From NCBI GenBank assembly GCA_963402885.1, contig OY727096.1, positions 31,353,820 to 31,417,819 on the forward strand: 64,000 nucleotides of DNA. Direction: 5' to 3'. Below the pieces are notes generated by a model that worked only from the letters and a program-made list of their open reading frames with translations, was not told where the DNA came from and ran no database searches. This DNA comes from Antedon bifida (Eukaryota; Echinodermata; Crinoidea; Comatulida; Antedonidae). Below, piece by piece: positions 31,725 through 43,706 of this stretch (the first letter of the stretch is position 1; the number at the start of each line of letters is the position of its first letter). The position numbers were made by a program, and so were the translations under genes.

Positions 31725-33678
31725 GCACAGACAAAAGAACTTTGAAAGAACGACCATGATGAGAGGTGTCAACTTCATGTTCATCAGTTGGTTTGTGTAG
31801 TGGACTGATTTGGTAAATGAGAGTAGCACTACTTTCTAAGCAAATGTCAGGTAAATCTGGCGAAATTTCTCAAATAGTAAAGTAAAATTGCTTGATGATA
31901 ACCATGTGGCTTATGTCTAGCTAATGACATATTTTTTTCTTTTTTCTGTTAATTAATTTAACAAACATTTACTATTTGTAATTAGAAAGTAGAAATGACT
32001 TTGCGTAAAAACACACATTGTCAACAAGTTTGTAGGTTGTTTCGTTTCTTTTGACAGTACAATAGTGCCTTCAATTGTGGAAATGGGTAAGCAAAATAAA
32101 AATGTTACTGTTGTAGGCCTACAGTACACCCGATTCTTGGTACTATAGGCCTATTCCTCAGTATCAGGACAATGGTATGTATCGTCTAATAACATACACC
32201 ATCACCTAACCCTAATAACCTAACATCACATATACATGCACCACATATGAGATGCTGCATTACCGAGTAATGGTGAAAATTAAAAGGATTGCTGTTTGTA
32301 GATTTTAGAAAAGTAGCCTACCATAGGCCTAATATGTAATAATTCTGATTGTTCAAGATTTTGGCCCTTAGGCCTACATAGAATTTGATATGTGTTTGAT
32401 ATCATAGATTAGTGGTTCTCCAGAGTACATGCTAGTCACCACAAAACATACAAATACGTATGGAAACACACTCCTTCATTGTTTCACATAGGCTTATGTT
32501 AAATAATTTAATTTGAAAAACGTGTGAATACAATTTACTTAATGAAAAAAATTAACTCTCTTCTGGTTAAAACATCATTTCACTCCGCATATCTAACTGG
32601 GTGTGACCGATGCGCCAGTAGCATTGCGCGTGGCATTTCTGTTTCAATTTTTCGTGCAAGCGTCTCCAAATCATTTTACAGGAAAGGCTAAATAAGTACT
32701 GAACTCAGTAATACTTAGTTCCTAGTACTATATATCGTAATGACCGTTATTGAACCTTCTAAAGTTGCCCAGGCGCGGTAGTAGTGATCCAGCATTAAAG
32801 ACGATACTCGCCTTAAGGGATATAATAATTTTACTTTCAACACTTTTATTACTGTATGTTTTATAACATTACATAAATCAACATGTGTGGGGTTGTTTTT
32901 CTGACATTTAGAAAGACAAATAATGACACAAATCAAACATTGACACTTAAAATAACTTTATTTTTACTCGAGTTTATGCAGGATAAGATTTATTTGTACG
33001 CAAGTAAAATGTATTATTATTATCTTTTTATTACATTTTGATGTGTAAAGGCTTAAATAGGCCTGACTGTCCTAAAATATTCATGTTTTGAGTAATAACC
33101 ATTTTTATGCGACTAATCTAATCTAATACTAAATCACGATTGAAGTTCAGGTTGAGAAAACCTAGTTAAATGTAGGCCTAATAAAATAATTTTTCTAAAT
33201 TAAATTATTTCAATATTACATAATATTTTTTTGTAAAGCAATGGAAATTATTATGAAGATTATTTGTTCCCTAATCAGTAATATTGTTTCCTAATCAGTA
33301 ATATTGTTTGTATATAGATATTAGAAATGTAACAAAACTTCACAAAATCTCTTTTATCTTGAAGGCTTTATCACCTAACGTAATAATCAATCACCAAATG
33401 TATTAATAGGCTATTATTACCCACTGTTGTTAGTAAAGATTTATTCCACATTAATAATATCGCCACACACGGCTGCGGGAACATTCTATGTCTCTGAAGG
33501 ATTTGTAACAAATCTGAGTTGTAGCGCGTACCCAGTGACTACGTCAGTTGCTAACCAAGATGTTGAACGCATGTGAATTGAAAAGGGACTGTAAAGAAAG
33601 CTTAAGAAAGTTCTTGATGTTACTTTCAAACTAAGTTGATATGTAAGAAGAATATGATCTCATATCTTGGTTGTTTAC
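31725..33678. other. Intergenic, no gene recognised
   Basis: AT-rich unique DNA with four TAGGCCTA octamers (32116, 32145, 32322, 32370) and a 20-bp direct duplication CCTAATCAGTAATATTGTTT at 33271-33310. Confidence 0.6.
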
Positions 33679-33716
33679 TTGATGAAGACCTCTGGAGAAT
33701 CTTTGGTTCAATACGT
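33679..33716 (+). other. Second degenerate hammerhead-like/Penelope-type motif
   Basis: TTGATGAAGACC ... GGTTCAATACGT follows the CTGATGA - GACC/GGTC stem - GAAACGTC layout common in Penelope-like element ends, with substitutions in the core (C to T, GAAAC to CAATAC). It would be inactive as written. Confidence 0.3.
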
Positions 33717-34337
33717 TTCTACCAACTAACTCACTCAAGATTTTCATTCTGCATGTCTAGAATTTTTTCACGTAAAATGCTTTGCAATAACTACTTGTCA
33801 CTTTGATTATATTGCTCCTGATTTCCAGGTGTTTCGCACAAACATAAACAAAGACCACTCACAAATCGGTCAACTATGTCTACAGGATAAAAAAATTTGC
33901 CAACTGAAAGCTAAACCATGTTAATAATAATAGTTGATTCCTAAATCAAATTTTGTTTTAAATATATTTATTTTATTTTTTTAAATTTATATGCTAATGC
34001 AATGTAATTTTTAGAATATTTTAAATTATAAAAGGATCCCAAGGGAAATAAGCTAATAAGCTTTTTGGGCTATTCTGGAAAATGCATTAATTTGTATTGT
34101 CAGTAATTTATGGTTATCACTTTTGTTTGTATGTATTTTTTTTAATAATAAATTCAAATCAATTCCAATATAGAAACTTTCTATTGCGACGATTGTTCCT
34201 ACTTCCTCTCCGTCATTCTTGGTTGTTGCTTTCTAGACGGAGTTTTCACGACAAGAAGTTCTGGGAATCCTGTAGCACTTTTGTCGTACTGTTTTCTGTC
34301 TTCTTGTCTTGATGTCTTTAATACACCACTAACTACA

Positions 34338-34520
34338 AATTGTAGTAAGTAGCATTTCTACTTTCAGCGAGGTGTTATTTGATAATAGTCCGTTGTACTG
34401 GAATGTGCTCTGCGTCGTTGGGTTTCTCCAAGTACAGATCTGATCCTTCTTTTCTGGTTTCTTTATAATTTTCTTGGCAATATCGACATATTCTTCTTTG
34501 CCATTTCTCTAGCTTGGTTA
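34338..34520 (-). pseudogene. Possible decayed coding sequence, downstream part
   Basis: Minus-strand frame reads GKEEYVDIAKKIIKKPEKKD then QICTWRNPTTQSTFQYNGLL and stops. Its charged, protein-like composition differs from the I/F/Y-rich chance frames around it. Together with 36615-36800 it may be one decayed gene or retrocopy split by the 34655-36462 transposon. Family not recognised. Confidence 0.3.
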
Positions 34521-34654
34521 GGTGAACTGATCACATTGTTAAATTACCATATCTAACTCAAAGTTTCTACTCACTCATTGTCGACTATTATTATTTAGTA
34601 TTCCTTTTGAGTGGTATCATTCCTCGTTCTCAATGTAGTACAAAATACAATTTA

Positions 34655-36462
34655 CGTCAGAGTAGGGCAAAAATCTGACCAATTCGTCACTCGTCACACG
34701 AACCGGCGAATCGTCATTTTGGCGCGAAATTTTTTTTTGTATATTTCGAAAGTATTTATTCTAAAGAACAATTTATGCAAATATCAACTGCGTATCTTAT
34801 TTCATTAATTAATTATTTTAATTTTAATTTGGCGAATATATTGTGATATTATAATCATTCGTCCCACGAAGCGTCGAATATCGATTCGTCACTTCGTGTG
34901 AGTAAAACGCGCATTGCGCACACTGTTTACGCGCCTCAATAAACGGCGAATTATGCAATTCGTCACTAATTGCATGTGATCTGATTGGTTTATTGCATAT
35001 CTGGAACATTCCATTATTTTATGGCAAATTTTCAGTCCCGCGAAGTTAGATTGAGCATAGGTTATAGAGTATTTTATATTTCACCCAGTAAAAAACTGAT
35101 TTTTGTGGTTATTGATAAATTATTTAGTAAACTAATTTTATAAATACATTTCAGGAAATTTAATGCAACGTTTCGATGTTTGTTCTTTCGTACGTTCCCT
35201 CGAGCACTAGCAAAAACATTAAATTCAATTATGGCACTGACAACACATACACGAAACGGTACGGTAACGATTAGGCCTACATCAATGTTATAATCCTAAG
35301 TATTTTGAAATATTTAATTTTTTAGAGAATAAATAACCTGATTATTAAAAAGAAACACCAAATTTCACCTCTATTGTTAATGGATAATGCTACTAAGGAT
35401 AATAACTTTCATTTCTGTATACACATTTTTATTAAACAATTCATACATTTTGATTTTAGAGATATTTATATTTTTTGCTTTTTAAATTAGATAGTTACAG
35501 TATAATTATTATAATCAGTGAGTCACCACATATCTTTGGGGGCATGGCTATACTAAACACTATCGTATACTATATAGGGTAGTCTGCACATTATCCTGCG
35601 ATATGCCCTACAATAAGACCACATTGCTACGGTATCACATTAAATTAGTACATAATTTAATTTAACACATTTAATGTTATTTTATGGTTAATAAATACTA
35701 TATTGGCCATGAATGGCTAAATGATTGTATGCCTAATGTGCTGAAAAAGCCGTATTGTACAATGAACTGTCTAAATGATTTTTTAACTGTTCCTACTAAG
35801 GGAATATTGAATTAAAAAGGTTTATTCTAACTATCTATCATTGCCTTGCCTTATGTAGAGATCAAATAATGTATATATATATATTCAATTAAATGAACCA
35901 TGTTTACATTTTTGCATTACTTACAATAGCTAAAATGATGTTTGTGCATCAGTTAGGCTACTATAAATTATATTTTGCAACTGATTTGTGATTGTTCTTT
36001 TGCATTTTTAACAGAATAATTTGTTTACTTTATAGTATTATCGTTAGGGCCCTATCTAAGATGTTTACGTGGGACTGCCTATTCATTACCACGCAATCAC
36101 GGCGAATACCGCATATTTCATAGTCATTGAGTAAGATTCTTGTTCACACGAAGTGACGAATATGCGTCGAATATCGCTTGGTTACGCGATACGCGGTAAA
36201 TAATCTTCACACGAAGTGACGAATGTATTAATTAAGTAATTACTCTTTAATTAATGAGTACATTTTTTTATGGACACTTTAAAATTATTCATTTGATATA
36301 TTTTTACATAATTACCACAAAAATAATGGACATTCACTTTTTTTCTTGCGAGAAATGACCGTGCAAAAAGTGCCTTTTTTACAATCGCGATTTTCTCGAA
36401 ATGGACATTTTGCGGATTCGCCGGTTCGTGTGACGAGTGACGAATTACTCAACACTCTGACG
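34655..36462. mobile_element. 1.8-kb TIR DNA transposon without recognised coding capacity
   Basis: Outer CGTCAGAGT / ACTCTGACG, then a 32-bp perfect inverted match including CGTCACTCGTCACACGAACC and GGCGAATC. Subterminal TTCGTCACTTCGTGTG at 34885-34900 is answered by two inverted copies CACACGAAGTGACGAA at 36145-36160 and 36208-36223. The interior is AT-rich with no transposase-like frame. The layout (long TIRs plus subterminal repeats) fits a non-autonomous hAT/Mutator-like element; superfamily not determined. Confidence 0.8.
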
Positions 36463-36614
36463 CAACGCTACTCCACAGCAGTTACAAACAATTACAATCC
36501 TCTTTCCATTGTTCGTTGAGTTGGTTTATTTCTGTTAATCATATTTCAGCTCCATATGATAATTGCTGTATGAATGCATCTTCTTCTTAGTGACAATGGT
36601 ATGCTTATATTTGT

Positions 36615-36800
36615 TTATATATATTTATACATTCCATACACTTTAATTTGTATTATTGACTTTTTATGTTTGTTGATTTCTGCAGTTTTAAAATAATCTT
36701 CAGGAAAACCTATTTTCTTTCTCCTTTCTCTTTCTAATTGTTCTTGCATATCTTTCACATTATATGTTTTAACAGCATTTACATTTCTCCTTCTATATTT
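36615..36800 (-). pseudogene. Possible decayed coding sequence, upstream part
   Basis: Minus strand encodes about 60 residues such as NVNAVKTYNVKDMQEQLERE, RRKKIGFPEDYFKTAEINKH, ending in a stop at 36617-36615. Just upstream (36800-36890), in another frame, IIKWRTLMLHRKVKIGIGIH continues a protein-like stretch, suggesting a frameshift. Further on, 36540-36570 reads SYGAEI with TGG changed to TGA, possibly LINE-like. I do not recognise a family. Confidence 0.3.
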
Positions 36801-37221
36801 AAAGTTGGAGTGAAAAGAATCTTATGAATTCCTATCCCGATCTTAACTTTTCTATGTAACATCAGTGTCCTCCATTTGATAATGTATCCAGTTTGTATTG
36901 CTGCCTTTCATAGTGTTTTAGACATGGCTTCTTCGTACATTTTGCTGCATTTCAAATGCTAAATTTCCAATTATTATATTTCTTCTACTGTAGTAGAATA
37001 TACTGTAAGCATTTGGGCTCATGGTTGCCATATCAGTTTGAAAAACCAAGTGCGGCAAAAAATCTATTGATCATACATTCCAATATTTGTTACATGTCAT
37101 TGGGGGATTTTATTTGTCTTAAACGATTGTTGAAAATAAACGCTTTCTTATCAGATCAGTTCAAATTTCACAGTAAATCCTCATTCATTTTTTTTACACA
37201 AATGTTATAAATATAACATCA

Positions 37222-37279
37222 AAATCAGCTTCCGCTGGCTGGGTCACCCTCTTGAAATATGGTTGAATAAATAAATAAC
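37222..37279 (+). mobile_element. 3' tail of a non-LTR retroelement or SINE
   Basis: ATCAGCTTCCGCTGGCTGGG, TCACCCTCTTGAAATATGGTTGAATAAATAAATAA: second copy of the 8456-8516 tail. Confidence 0.6.
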
Positions 37280-37300
37280 TTGATCCAGATCCATTATAAA

Positions 37301-37406
37301 GTGAAAACAAATGAGGGAAACGTTTGTGGGTGTAATTTGTTATGATTATATAGCCTATATAACCATACAAATTATACACAAACTTTTTGTCCTCATTTGT
37401 TTTCAC
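37301..37406. mobile_element. 106-bp hairpin element
   Basis: GTGAAAACAAATGAGG at the left and CCTCATTTGTTTTCAC at the right are exact inverted repeats; further inside, GTTTGTGGGTGTAATTTG pairs with CAAATTATACACAAAC, and TTATGATTATATAGCCTATATAACCATA closes the loop. It is one long near-perfect fold-back immediately after the retroelement tail. Confidence 0.8.
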
Positions 37407-39544
37407 ACCAGATATAGTATTACACAGGTTAAACGACCTAACACTGAAACTTTAACTGCGTAGTGGGTAAATTAAATAACAATAGTTACATAAATAAAGG
37501 GGGAAACGATGTTACAGGATTACGAAATTCACAGTGCCGCAAATTAAATGGACAAGAAAATCTCAAAGAATTGTTTTGTGTTAGCTGGGATAAAATAATA
37601 TTCTAGCTTCTTAGGAGATCTGTGTTATTCGTGGATATTGTGTAACTTACTGTAGGCATTTTAAACTGTAAGCCTAATTAACACTCCAGACACTGGCATA
37701 CTCTTGGCCTGGAGAAACTTCTACGCGCGCTTACGAAAGATATTTATTACCATGTTTACTAATTACTTGTACACTCAGATTGATCTAGGCGACATTAAAT
37801 TTCACAGCCTGACATTTTGTATGGTGAATGGTAAAGATCCTGGATTTTTTTTCCATGAACGCTGAATTGAAATCTTTAACCAGGTTTCGACTTTTTTTGT
37901 CTGTCCGTCATCAGTTCTTCAATATTCTTAAATTCTGTAGGCTAAGATCGTTATTTTCAGCTTGAAAGTTGAATGTCAATCTTTCAGTAAACATTTGTCT
38001 GGTCTATGTTTTTTCTGGATGAAAGTTGTCTCGTTTCTATGCGTGTTTGTCTGTTTGTCCAACAATTCTCTAGGCCTAATTCATTTTATTTTAAAGGCTG
38101 AAAATCAGAGAATTAAATAACGGACAGAGAGATAGACCGTCTACAGGCTAAAAAAGCTGTTCGAAAAATTTTAAATTAAAACATTAAAGAATTAACGGAC
38201 ATACAGACAGACTTAAGACGACATGAAACCATATCTGCGATAAGTCAAATATCTTTAGAGTTTTAAGTTGTTGTTACGTTTAGTGGTTAAATTGTGTAGT
38301 TTATGGTTCATGTTATTGGGTGATACAGAACCACTGCCGTACGCAACTGAGAGCTTTTTGTATTTTTTTCATTGCCTCGTCGGTCACATAAAAAAAACTC
38401 CAGAAAAATGAGTACGCTCCCAGTCAGTGGTTTCAGAGAACGTGAAGTTATCTTGTTAATTATAGTCATTAAAAAGAGCTTAACAACAAATTAATACCTA
38501 CCATTGGTTAATTTTTAATGACAGTGCCTGAGTTTCAAAATAGGCAATTTCCGGTTGAACTTTATTTGAACACGTTAGAAGGGGCTTTAGGAAAGTGCAG
38601 TATATATCGGATGTATACTGTATTTACATTTACTTTCAGGAGGGGTGGACTCTAATTGCCTAATTTAATAAATGTTTGGTCAGGAAATGTATTAAAACTA
38701 GTGTATAATTCTATTAATTTCTTAAATCTTCTGGAATATTTTCTTTTATTTTCGCATTGTTTCGGTACATTTTTTCTATGTCCTTTCATCAAAAAAGAAA
38801 TTTAACAAAAATTAACTTTGCATTTTCCGTCCATGGAGGAATTAGCTTAGTAACTGCCTCTATGGTCCGTCAGTCGAGATGCTGCCAAATTGGTTCCGAT
38901 TGGTTAGATTGGGTAGGTCGTCCGAAGATAAGCTTATTTGTATTAAAAATGACAGTTGGTTTTATTAGACTTTGACTTTGCACGCAAACCTCTTTTGAAT
39001 TTTGTTATAATAAATTGTTTTCTTTTTTTTTACATTTGTTTATTAATTTACTCATTATAAATGGCAATCTAAAACTTATTTACTATATTATTAATATTAT
39101 CTATAGGCCAAAAGAGGAATATCTGTATTGATTTTGTTTAAACAAAAATGTAATATACAATAATTAATGGTAATAATGGTCATATGAGAAAGATGTAGTG
39201 ATGAATGATGCTTTATCATCAGACCCAGTTTTCAAAATCTATAGGATCCGCCCCTGATTACATAAGCTGTTGTGTACTCTTTTATTAGGCTAATAATAGA
39301 TATTATTTAACTTTTAATATATATACATTATGGTGCAACTATAATCAAGGGGATAAAAGCGATCTCTTTAGGTATGCTGCAATATTGGTTAAGAATGTTT
39401 TTGCAAAGGCCTCGACATTGTAGTGCCAGCCTCATGTTTACAGAATGTAGAATTATCTTCTTATGCCTTTTTAAGAAAATCGATATATGGCCTGATGTGT
39501 AGACTTAATTCAAGTGAAAATGTTTTATTCTCAGCGATTATAGA
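37407..39544. other. Intergenic, no gene recognised
   Basis: AT-rich unique DNA; a 72-codon frame at 38757-38975 and the inverted words AACCACTG / CAGTGGTT (38330-38440) are the only features noted. Confidence 0.55.
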
Positions 39545-39672
39545 TGTCAAAGTCAAAGATGCTCTTCCAGGTGGAATGCCATCCTGAGATGAGTATAGTT
39601 TAACTAATTTATACGTAATTTTACTTTCTATGGACCAGATATTCCGAAATAAAAGATTGATTGAATGAATGA
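39545..39672 (+). mobile_element. Retroelement 3' end with (ATTG)/(AATG) tail
   Basis: AGATGCTCTTCCAGGTGGAATGCC ... TTTCTATGGACCAGATATTCC, GAAATAAAAGATTGATTGAATGAATGA. The tail consists of 4-bp repeats, typical of CR1/L2-like LINE ends. Related fragment at 8590-8632. The antisense 101-codon frame across it is incidental. Confidence 0.5.
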
Positions 39673-40185
39673 AAATCAATAAAAATAATATAAATGTATA
39701 CGTCATTTCACGATGTAAGAGGCCGTCAAATGGGTAAAGCCCACTAACCATAGAAGATACCTCCAAATAATAAAAAAAAATACTTTTGCATCATCAAGCT
39801 GAGGAAATATTATTTTGCAAATTATAAGCCATAACTCTCAAATAAATTATGGCTCTGATATAAATATGTAGGACGGCGATAATAATAACGATGGAGATGT
39901 TGAGAGTGCTATACTATTGAACAAACGTCACCCACTAAAAACCTCAAATTATAACACATTGTATCAATTCATATTAAGTTGTAATGCTCCTGTTTTACAT
40001 GCATACATCGTGTTTGTAATATAAAAATTATGATGGTTATCTAACGGCAAAAGTTAACTTTGCAAATAACTGAAATAAATACTAAACACCTATTGATCAA
40101 TCAATATTGATAAGATTGTATCGATTTATTTTTTAACGATTTTTTAAGCGTTTCGGAAACTGATCCGTGAACTTAAAAGCTTTCT

Positions 40186-40570
40186 GTCTTCTTTCCTTTC
40201 TTTCTTTGCCGCCTCTTTCTATTTCTCCTTACGTTTTTAAAAACTCATCATACTTCATTTGTCATCACTTTATCCCTGCTGTTGCCAATCACTATATTTC
40301 GTAACTGAAATCCACTCCCCTAATCATCATTTCCTTATCTGCTCGTTTTCATCAACTTTCCATTCATCCTAACTGAACCTTCCTGCTGTTTCCATCATTA
40401 TTCCTTCTTTTCACTCTCTGCATCGACCCCTGCGTCATCACTATACTTTTGCACTTTCCATCGCAATATTTCGTTCCATTACTATTTTCATTTCCTTCTT
40501 GCTATCATATTACCTAGACTGTTTTCTCCTATGTATTTCTTACCCCACTCACATCACTCCCTGTTGTCTC
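40186..40570 (+). other. Pyrimidine-rich tract (~385 bp)
   Basis: The + strand is strongly C+T-biased (CTTTCTGTCTTCTTTCCTTTCTTTCTTTG and onward) without a fixed period. No exon or acceptor context seen. Possibly an eroded CT microsatellite. Confidence 0.6.
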
Positions 40571-43500
40571 GTTATAAATATAAATTATTACCTTTTTAAA
40601 ACAAGCTATTTTTTCCAATTATTTGTATTATAAATGACTAAATAAATGTGAATGAAATGGAGTTAAATACAGACCTAACGTTGTAGCTTCTCATTCGGTT
40701 GTAAAAACAACGAACATTCGACATGTTAAAAACTTGGGTAAACCTTATGTATTGTTACACAGTCATCACCCTAACCTTCTTCCCCTCAATAATTTCACAT
40801 CAATAAGTATACATTTGAATTGTTGAAAAAATAAAAGATTTTTTTTACTTACCAATTTATGTATTAGATGCACCTGGATTAGACTAAGTATATATACCTT
40901 TGTTTAAAAAATAAACCGATAGATCAAATTAAAACCCATTCTGTGCGGACGGTGATATTCACTGTCACTGTTGGTTCGATTAGTTATAACGCTTTTGTAA
41001 TAATCTTCCAGCCTTTCTAGTCTGTTCAATCCAATAGGTAATGCTTTACTGCTTACTCAACCAGGTCAAACGTATGGGGCGCCGTACGCTGTATTATCTT
41101 TACAGTTCAATTTAGAGATTCAGTGGTGCAATACTATAATTGTAATAACAGTGAAGTATATGAAATGTATTACAATGCAGCCTGGGGCATGGAAAGGTAG
41201 TCTAATGGACGTCCAGTAGATATCCTCAGAGAATATCTGCAAACGAGATAATCTCCTACCTTGTTAAATTTCCATTTAGCGCGCAATGATGAAGATTCTA
41301 CGTGACTGGTAAACATTAATGTTATAGGCCTAATAGTTGTATTGTATTTCTTGAAAATTATCTGCATGTTAGTATGACTGATGGTGGATAGAACATGCAT
41401 TTATTTAATCAATACACTATTTTCTTTCATGATGACCTAATTTAATTTTTTTTTCTAAATAGGCCTAATTTATTACAAAAACAAATGAACCGGCGCAACG
41501 GTTCAAATAACACAAAAAAGCAGCATAGAAAAAACTATGTTAAGTGATCGGTCCCCTTTGCAATTTAATGGCGTATAATAACAGGTTTATAGTCAGTTAG
41601 TGTGTTTTAAATTAAAATTAGAGAATGGTGCTAACATTGCTGATGAACTACGTGTCATTGTTGATGAGAGTAGTGAACTATGTTGATGATTGTAATGAAT
41701 AGTGCACTTCATTATATAATGTTTGATAGTCCCTACGGATGTGCATCATCCCTTGTCAGTACAACAGGCTGCAGCTACATTAACTTAGGCTAATTAAAGC
41801 AGTATGAGTACTCAAGTAATGTACTCCTAGTACTGTGATATTCATTATTGTGAATAATGATAGGTCCACTTTAATTATCAATGATTGAGCGATTAGAATT
41901 TTTAAAACAAATATATTTTTATAACACACCTAAGTTCATCCTCGCCATATGGTTGGTTGATTTTGAATGGATTCTACCATTTTGATAACTTTCACCTTTT
42001 AAGGCCGTGTTTTCGCAGCTAAAAATTAAACCATAAAGGTCTTGTGGAATCGGGGTTTAAAATCGATTCCGCTAAAGAAAAATTAACGATAATTTTTATT
42101 ATTATATTTATTTTTTACCTCAAATTATTGCGTTGTGATTGGGTACTTGGTGTTCGGTAATGACTGACCATGTGCGCTTTATTTTTATCATTATCTGAAT
42201 GGTGAAAAAGTCAATCGATAGTATTTTATAAAAGTTTACTTTCGATCAATGTTATAACACAAAGTGAGTCCTGATAATAACATTAGGCTACCATCATTTA
42301 ATTTTAATTAATTAAATTAATTAAACAATTTAACAGCCCTCATCCTTTTAAATATTCATCATCTGCATATTTGTTTTGGAATCCGTTCGATATGTTAAAC
42401 AAATATATTGATTAAGTCTGTGTTATTGAAATTACCCTCAACCCGAAAAATATAAATAACACTGAACAAATAACCAAAACCATTATTAACAAGAAAAAGG
42501 TTTATCTATCGACTAAAACAAAAATACCCGATACCAGACCAACTTCCAAAAATGATGAAAATAAAAGATGTACAATATTTCAAAAATTGTAATATTGCTT
42601 CTTATTATTACTGATAGTCTTCAGTTGGTGCCAGTAAAGATTGTTATGTTAACAAATAAGATGTTAACCGTTTCCCGTACGTAATTGATCGTATTCTTTC
42701 TGTCATTGGTAATCATTACAAGGTACATCCTCATTCGTGCAAAGCTCATTTTTCAAATTACCCACTGTCCGTTGGCATTACAAACCTGCCAAATATAAGT
42801 ATTGTTTAGGTTATTTACAAGTGATTTAGGATCAATAACTATTACAAGTTAAAGAGCAAGTGGCGACAGAGTTCTGTTTTTGTATGATATAGTTGAATTA
42901 TCGAATATATATTTGTAGATACCTGTATGTAGTTATTAGGACGTAACGAAAATTAAACACAAAATAGGTCATCCGATCATATTTATATTATATTGCCTGA
43001 ATATGGATATCATCATATTTGATTATTACTTTAGTTGAAGCAAACTAGATATCGTTAAGTTCAGTACATGATATTTATTGTTATATTTTTATTATGTGTA
43101 AAACAAGATTTAGTACGCTGTATTACCGAATCATGTGCCGTACTACAAAAACATTCTGAAGGTAAAAAGGTAAAGTTATTTACTCTGGTCCTCAAGGAAA
43201 ACTGGAATCTAAGGTCAGCTGTGTGGCGCCTCCAGATCGACAGCACATCGGGGAGACGATCGATCCCCTACACTTTTTGAATAGAGTAGCCTACTTTACA
43301 TCCCATCTAAAGGACGAGGCAATGAGAGTAAAGTACCTTACCTAAAGGATGTAATTAGTATGGTACAGATAGGCTCGAATAGAATAGGAACCTTTCGTTC
43401 GACGACCTGATCAGTTTGCTTTTCACCCTCAGAGATCTGCGAATGTGTGCATACGCAAGTAAGGTGAATTCGGTTCACCGCGGTTTTGACTTGACATAAT

Positions 43501-43664
43501 AGGTACTGAAATCTTGAAAACAGTTGTCTTTTCTCTGTTCACGGTAAAAAATATTTGAAATTTAATATGTCGAATACATTTATTTTTGTTAAATCGTATC
43601 TGACCTATATCTAGACCCACAAAGTGTACGCACAAAAGCTGGAGAGTAAGAGGCTGCTTATCTA
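40571..43664. other. Intergenic, no gene recognised
   Basis: AT-rich unique DNA. Short antisense/sense frames at 41170-41400 and 43061-43280 lack any motif. Confidence 0.55.
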
Positions 43665-43706
43665 TATCGCTATGATATAAGTAGGCCTACTTATATCATA
43701 GCGATA
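43665..43706. repeat. 42-bp perfect palindrome centred on AGGCCT
   Basis: TATCGCTATGATATAAGTAGG followed exactly by its reverse complement; dyad axis between 43685 and 43686, no loop. The centre is the TAGGCCTA octamer that is frequent throughout the window. Could extrude as a cruciform. The next outward base pair does not match. Confidence 0.9.
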
